NCBI GenBank assembly: GCA_903919185.1
Contig: CAIXHF010000112.1
Span: 1-37,135 of the forward strand
Reading direction: 5' to 3'
From: an uncultured Opitutia bacterium
GTDB taxonomy: Bacteria; Verrucomicrobiota; Verrucomicrobiia; Opitutales; UBA953
Length of the DNA: 37,135 nucleotides
The first letter of the stretch is position 1; each line of letters starts with the position of its first letter. The position numbers and the translations under genes were made by a program. Shown piece by piece: positions 34,744 through 37,135 of the stretch. The notes under the pieces were generated by a model, which was not told where the DNA came from, did no database searches, and worked only from the letters and a program-made list of their open reading frames with translations.

Positions 34744-36738
34744 ATGTCGCTCAATAATTCCGCCGACCTTTCCCGCGCCGCCACCGAAGCCCGTGGCCTT
34801 GCCATGGATGCCGTGGCCGCTTGCCACTCCGGCCACCTCGGCCTGCCACTCGGTGCCGCCGAAATCGGCGCCGTCCTCTACGGCAACTTCCTCCGCCATG
34901 ACCCCGCGGCCCCGCAGTGGATTAACCGCGACCGCTTCGTGCTCTCCGCCGGCCATGGTTCCATGTTCGTCTACAGCTGGATCCACCTGGCCGGCTTCGA
35001 CCTCCCACTCCAGGAGGTGAAGAACTTCCGCAAGCTGCACTCCAAGACCCCGGGCCACCCAGAGTTCGGCGAAACGGTCGGAGTTGAAGCCACCACTGGC
35101 CCGCTCGGCCAAGGCACCGGCAACATCGTGGGCATGGCAGTGGCCGCCAAGATGGCCGCTGCGCATTTCAACACCGCCGAACATAAAATCTTCGACCACA
35201 TCGTCGTCGGCCTCGCGGGCGACGGTTGCCTCCAAGAAGGCATCTCCCAGGAAGCCGCTTCCTTCGCGGGCCGCTTCGGCCTGGATAACCTCATCATGCT
35301 CTACGACTCCAATGACGTCACCCTCGACGCCATGGCTTCGAAGACGCAGAACGAGGACACCGCCAAGCGTTACCAAGCCGCTAACTGGGAAGTCTTCACG
35401 GTCCCGCACGGCAACGAACTGGCCCCCATCGCCGAAGCCCTCGATAAGGCACGCGCGAACAAGAACGGCCAGCCGAAGTTGATCATCTGCAAGACGGTCA
35501 TCGGTAAAGGTATCGCCGAAGTCCAAGGCACCTCCAAGGGCCACGGCGAAGCGGGCGTGAAGTTCGTCGATGCCTCGCGCAAGGCCCTCGGCTTGCCGGA
35601 AGAGAAATTCTACGTCTCCCCCGAGACCCGTGCGTTCTTCGCCGCCCGCATGGCTCAGCAGGCCGCCGCGCACGCCGCTTGGTCGCAGACCTTCGCCGCT
35701 TGGTCCCAGGCCAACCCCGAGAAGGCTGCCCTCCTCGCCAAGGCTCAAAAGGGCGACCACGGCGACGTGCAGTCCCTCCTCACAGCGATTCCTGAATTTG
35801 GTAAGAACGCCCTCGCGACCCGCGTCTCGGGCGAAACCTGCATCAACGCCGTCGCCAAGGCTTCGCCGCTCGTGCTGTCGGGTTCGGCCGACCTACACGG
35901 CTCGACCAAGAACTACATTAAGGACGTCGGCGACTTCGACATCGCGACGCCGGGTGGCCGTAACCTCTACTTCGGTATCCGTGAGCACGGGATGGGCGCG
36001 ATCCTCAACGGCATGGCCTACCACGGCATCTTCAAGGGCTCCGGAGCGACGTTCCTGACGTTCTCCGATTACCTCCGTCCGTCCATCCGCGTGGCGGCCC
36101 TCGCCAAGCTGCAGGCGTTTTACATCTTCACGCACGACTCCGTCGGCGTCGGCGAAGACGGTCCGACCCACCAGCCGGTGGAAACGGTCAGCGCCCTGCG
36201 TTGCATCCCGAACCTAGACGTGGTCCGCCCGGGCGACGCCGAAGAAACCGCCGCCGCCTTTGCCCACGCCGTGGCTCGCAAGGACGGCCCGGTGGCCCTT
36301 ATCCTCTCCCGCCAGAACGTCCCGTCGCTCGACGCCGCACCCGTTGCCACGCGCCGCCAAGGCACGCTCAAGGGTGGTTATATTCTCCGTCAGGAAACCG
36401 CCCCGCTTACGCACATCATCATCGGTACTGGGAGCGAACTCTCGCTGGCCCTCGCCGCGGGTGAAGAGCTCGGCGCCAGCGTTCGCGTCGTCTCGATGCC
36501 TTCGATGGAAATCTTTGCTCGTCAGCCCAAGGCCTACCAGGAAGAAGTCCTGCCAGCCGCCTGCACCAAGCGCGTCAGCATCGAAGCCGGCGTCACCATT
36601 TCGTGGGGCCGCTACGTCGGCACCGCCGGCAAGGCGATCGGCACTGACACCTTCGGCCTCTCCGCCCCGGGCGACGTGGTCATGAAGGAACTCGGTATCA
36701 CGAGGGAAGCCGTCGTGAACGCCGCCAAGGCGCTCTAA
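34744..36738 (+). CDS. tkt: Transketolase
   Basis: Thiamine-diphosphate enzyme of the pentose phosphate and Calvin-type pathways, moving two-carbon units between sugars. The 664-aa product has the N-terminal [26 protein letters not shown], the ThDP-binding [18 protein letters not shown], the catalytic Glu in [13 protein letters not shown], and [15 protein letters not shown] of the pyrimidine domain. Length is standard. The ATG at 34744 matches the family start ([13 protein letters not shown]); the frame is open further upstream through the hisI region, but that part has no family character. Confidence 0.95.
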   Translation: MSLNNSADLSRAATEARGLAMDAVAACHSGHLGLPLGAAEIGAVLYGNFLRHDPAAPQWINRDRFVLSAGHGSMFVYSWIHLAGFDLPLQEVKNFRKLHSKTPGHPEFGETVGVEATTGPLGQGTGNIVGMAVAAKMAAAHFNTAEHKIFDHIVVGLAGDGCLQEGISQEAASFAGRFGLDNLIMLYDSNDVTLDAMASKTQNEDTAKRYQAANWEVFTVPHGNELAPIAEALDKARANKNGQPKLIICKTVIGKGIAEVQGTSKGHGEAGVKFVDASRKALGLPEEKFYVSPETRAFFAARMAQQAAAHAAWSQTFAAWSQANPEKAALLAKAQKGDHGDVQSLLTAIPEFGKNALATRVSGETCINAVAKASPLVLSGSADLHGSTKNYIKDVGDFDIATPGGRNLYFGIREHGMGAILNGMAYHGIFKGSGATFLTFSDYLRPSIRVAALAKLQAFYIFTHDSVGVGEDGPTHQPVETVSALRCIPNLDVVRPGDAEETAAAFAHAVARKDGPVALILSRQNVPSLDAAPVATRRQGTLKGGYILRQETAPLTHIIIGTGSELSLALAAGEELGASVRVVSMPSMEIFARQPKAYQEEVLPAACTKRVSIEAGVTISWGRYVGTAGKAIGTDTFGLSAPGDVVMKELGITREAVVNAAKAL

Positions 36739-36763
36739 GCCAGCCTGTAGCAGAGCCTTCTAA

Positions 36764-36801
36764 CGGGCCGGCCTTCGCGAGAAAGTCGGCCCGCTTTCTT
36801 T
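36764..36801 (+). terminator. Intrinsic terminator of tkt
   Basis: Stem CGGGCCGGC (36764-36772) with GTCGGCCCG (36785-36793), one G-T pair, twelve-base loop, followed by CTTTCTTT. It lies 26 bases after the tkt stop. Confidence 0.85.
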
Positions 36802-36842
36802 GTGGGCAAACCCTACGATATCCCGCCCCGTTACCGCTTACG

Positions 36843-37073
36843 TCAGAAGGTATACTTCGATTTACCTAGGTCAGCCAAAAGGAAAGACTTGGCCAGTTCG
36901 AGCGGTTGCGGTTTACGCCAACCGAGGTTCCAGACGCTGACAAACGCAGGGTCTAGCCCTGACGACTCCATGCGACTGAAGGAGTCAATCTTCACCAAGG
37001 CCTCTTGAACCGTATAGGGGCCATAGGTTTTGCTGGCATCAAAAACAATAAAACAGGTCGGCGTGTTACGCAT
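36843..37073 (-). CDS. Small unknown protein
   Basis: ORF of 76 aa beginning MRNTPTCFIVFDAS; an in-frame stop further upstream within the window shows the frame is complete. The product has an N-terminal strand FIVFDAS, then KTYGPYTVQEALVKIDSF, and aromatic and Lys-rich parts, with no signal or membrane segment. Base composition is lower in GC than the surrounding genes. No recognised family. The AGG about 11 bases upstream is a weak ribosome-binding site. It could be a real small gene, an alien acquisition, or chance; I cannot tell. Confidence 0.45.
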   Translation of the reverse strand: MRNTPTCFIVFDASKTYGPYTVQEALVKIDSFSRMESSGLDPAFVSVWNLGWRKPQPLELAKSFLLADLGKSKYTF

Positions 37074-37135
37074 ACAACCGACATAACCTACTTCACGACG
37101 TCACCGCTGGAAGCAAATCAGTATGGAGTCTTTAA

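Overview
This window looks like a chromosomal housekeeping segment of a Gram-negative member of the PVC superphylum, most probably Verrucomicrobiota (Opitutae-like). That placement is inferred, with no database search behind it. The grounds are: high GC (about 60% by eye); outer-membrane lipoprotein machinery (Lnt, LolCD); a SecA with a chlamydia/verrucomicrobia-style insert just before the first nucleotide-binding site; and weak Shine-Dalgarno sequences at most starts. I saw no rRNA, tRNA, CRISPR array, prophage or recognisable transposase. Genes fill almost everything; the only long gene-poor stretches are about 1.05-1.28 kb, 2.65-2.96 kb, 3.88-4.16 kb and 31.47-31.94 kb.

Layout. 1-1050: 3' part of ilvB (acetolactate synthase), ending in a hairpin that contains its stop codon. 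1113-2951: a GIDE-LemA membrane protein gene, less GC-rich than its surroundings, bracketed by two direct copies of a ~130 bp repeat. 2957-8760: trxB (minus) divergent from secA-lnt (plus), with a nested GGGGTCAG palindrome between them. 8866-13024: a two-motif aspartic protease, an unknown acidic-tailed protein, pyrD, a small secreted protein and a SOUL-family protein. 13119-16702: a tight DUF502 / RecO-like / nuclease-helicase cluster. 16709-20777 (minus): lysS-lolC-lolD and a nitroreductase. 20893-22225: thyA-folA. 22366-28176: nuoJKLMN, the membrane arm of complex I without nuoA-I. 28173-31472: a Xer recombinase, argA, and a family 4-like uracil-DNA glycosylase. 31943-32404: a glycine-rich RRM RNA-binding protein with a long leader and a canonical terminator. 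32525-36738: two exported proteins of unknown function, hisI, and tkt with its terminator. 36843-37073: a small unknown ORF.

Pathways represented: amino-acid synthesis (ilvB, argA, hisI), pyrimidine/folate synthesis (pyrD, thyA-folA), export and lipoprotein maturation (secA, lnt, lolCD), respiration (nuoJ-N), and DNA repair/recombination (RecO-like, helicase, UDG, Xer).

The most interesting signals are not a classical new system. (1) Two DNA-repair enzymes of normally iron-sulfur families, the XPD/Rad3-like helicase and the family 4-like UDG, both lack the cluster-binding cysteines. (2) There is a strong stop-codon context: 10 of the 18 TAA stops are followed by GC, and several convergent gene ends form perfect inverted repeats across the stop codons. 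(3) Long direct repeats flank the GIDE-LemA gene as if it were a cassette. (4) SecA keeps the IGRN lead-in of its zinc-binding tail but carries an unrelated cysteine-free tail. (5) HisI has its DCDxD metal motif replaced by NCEQN.
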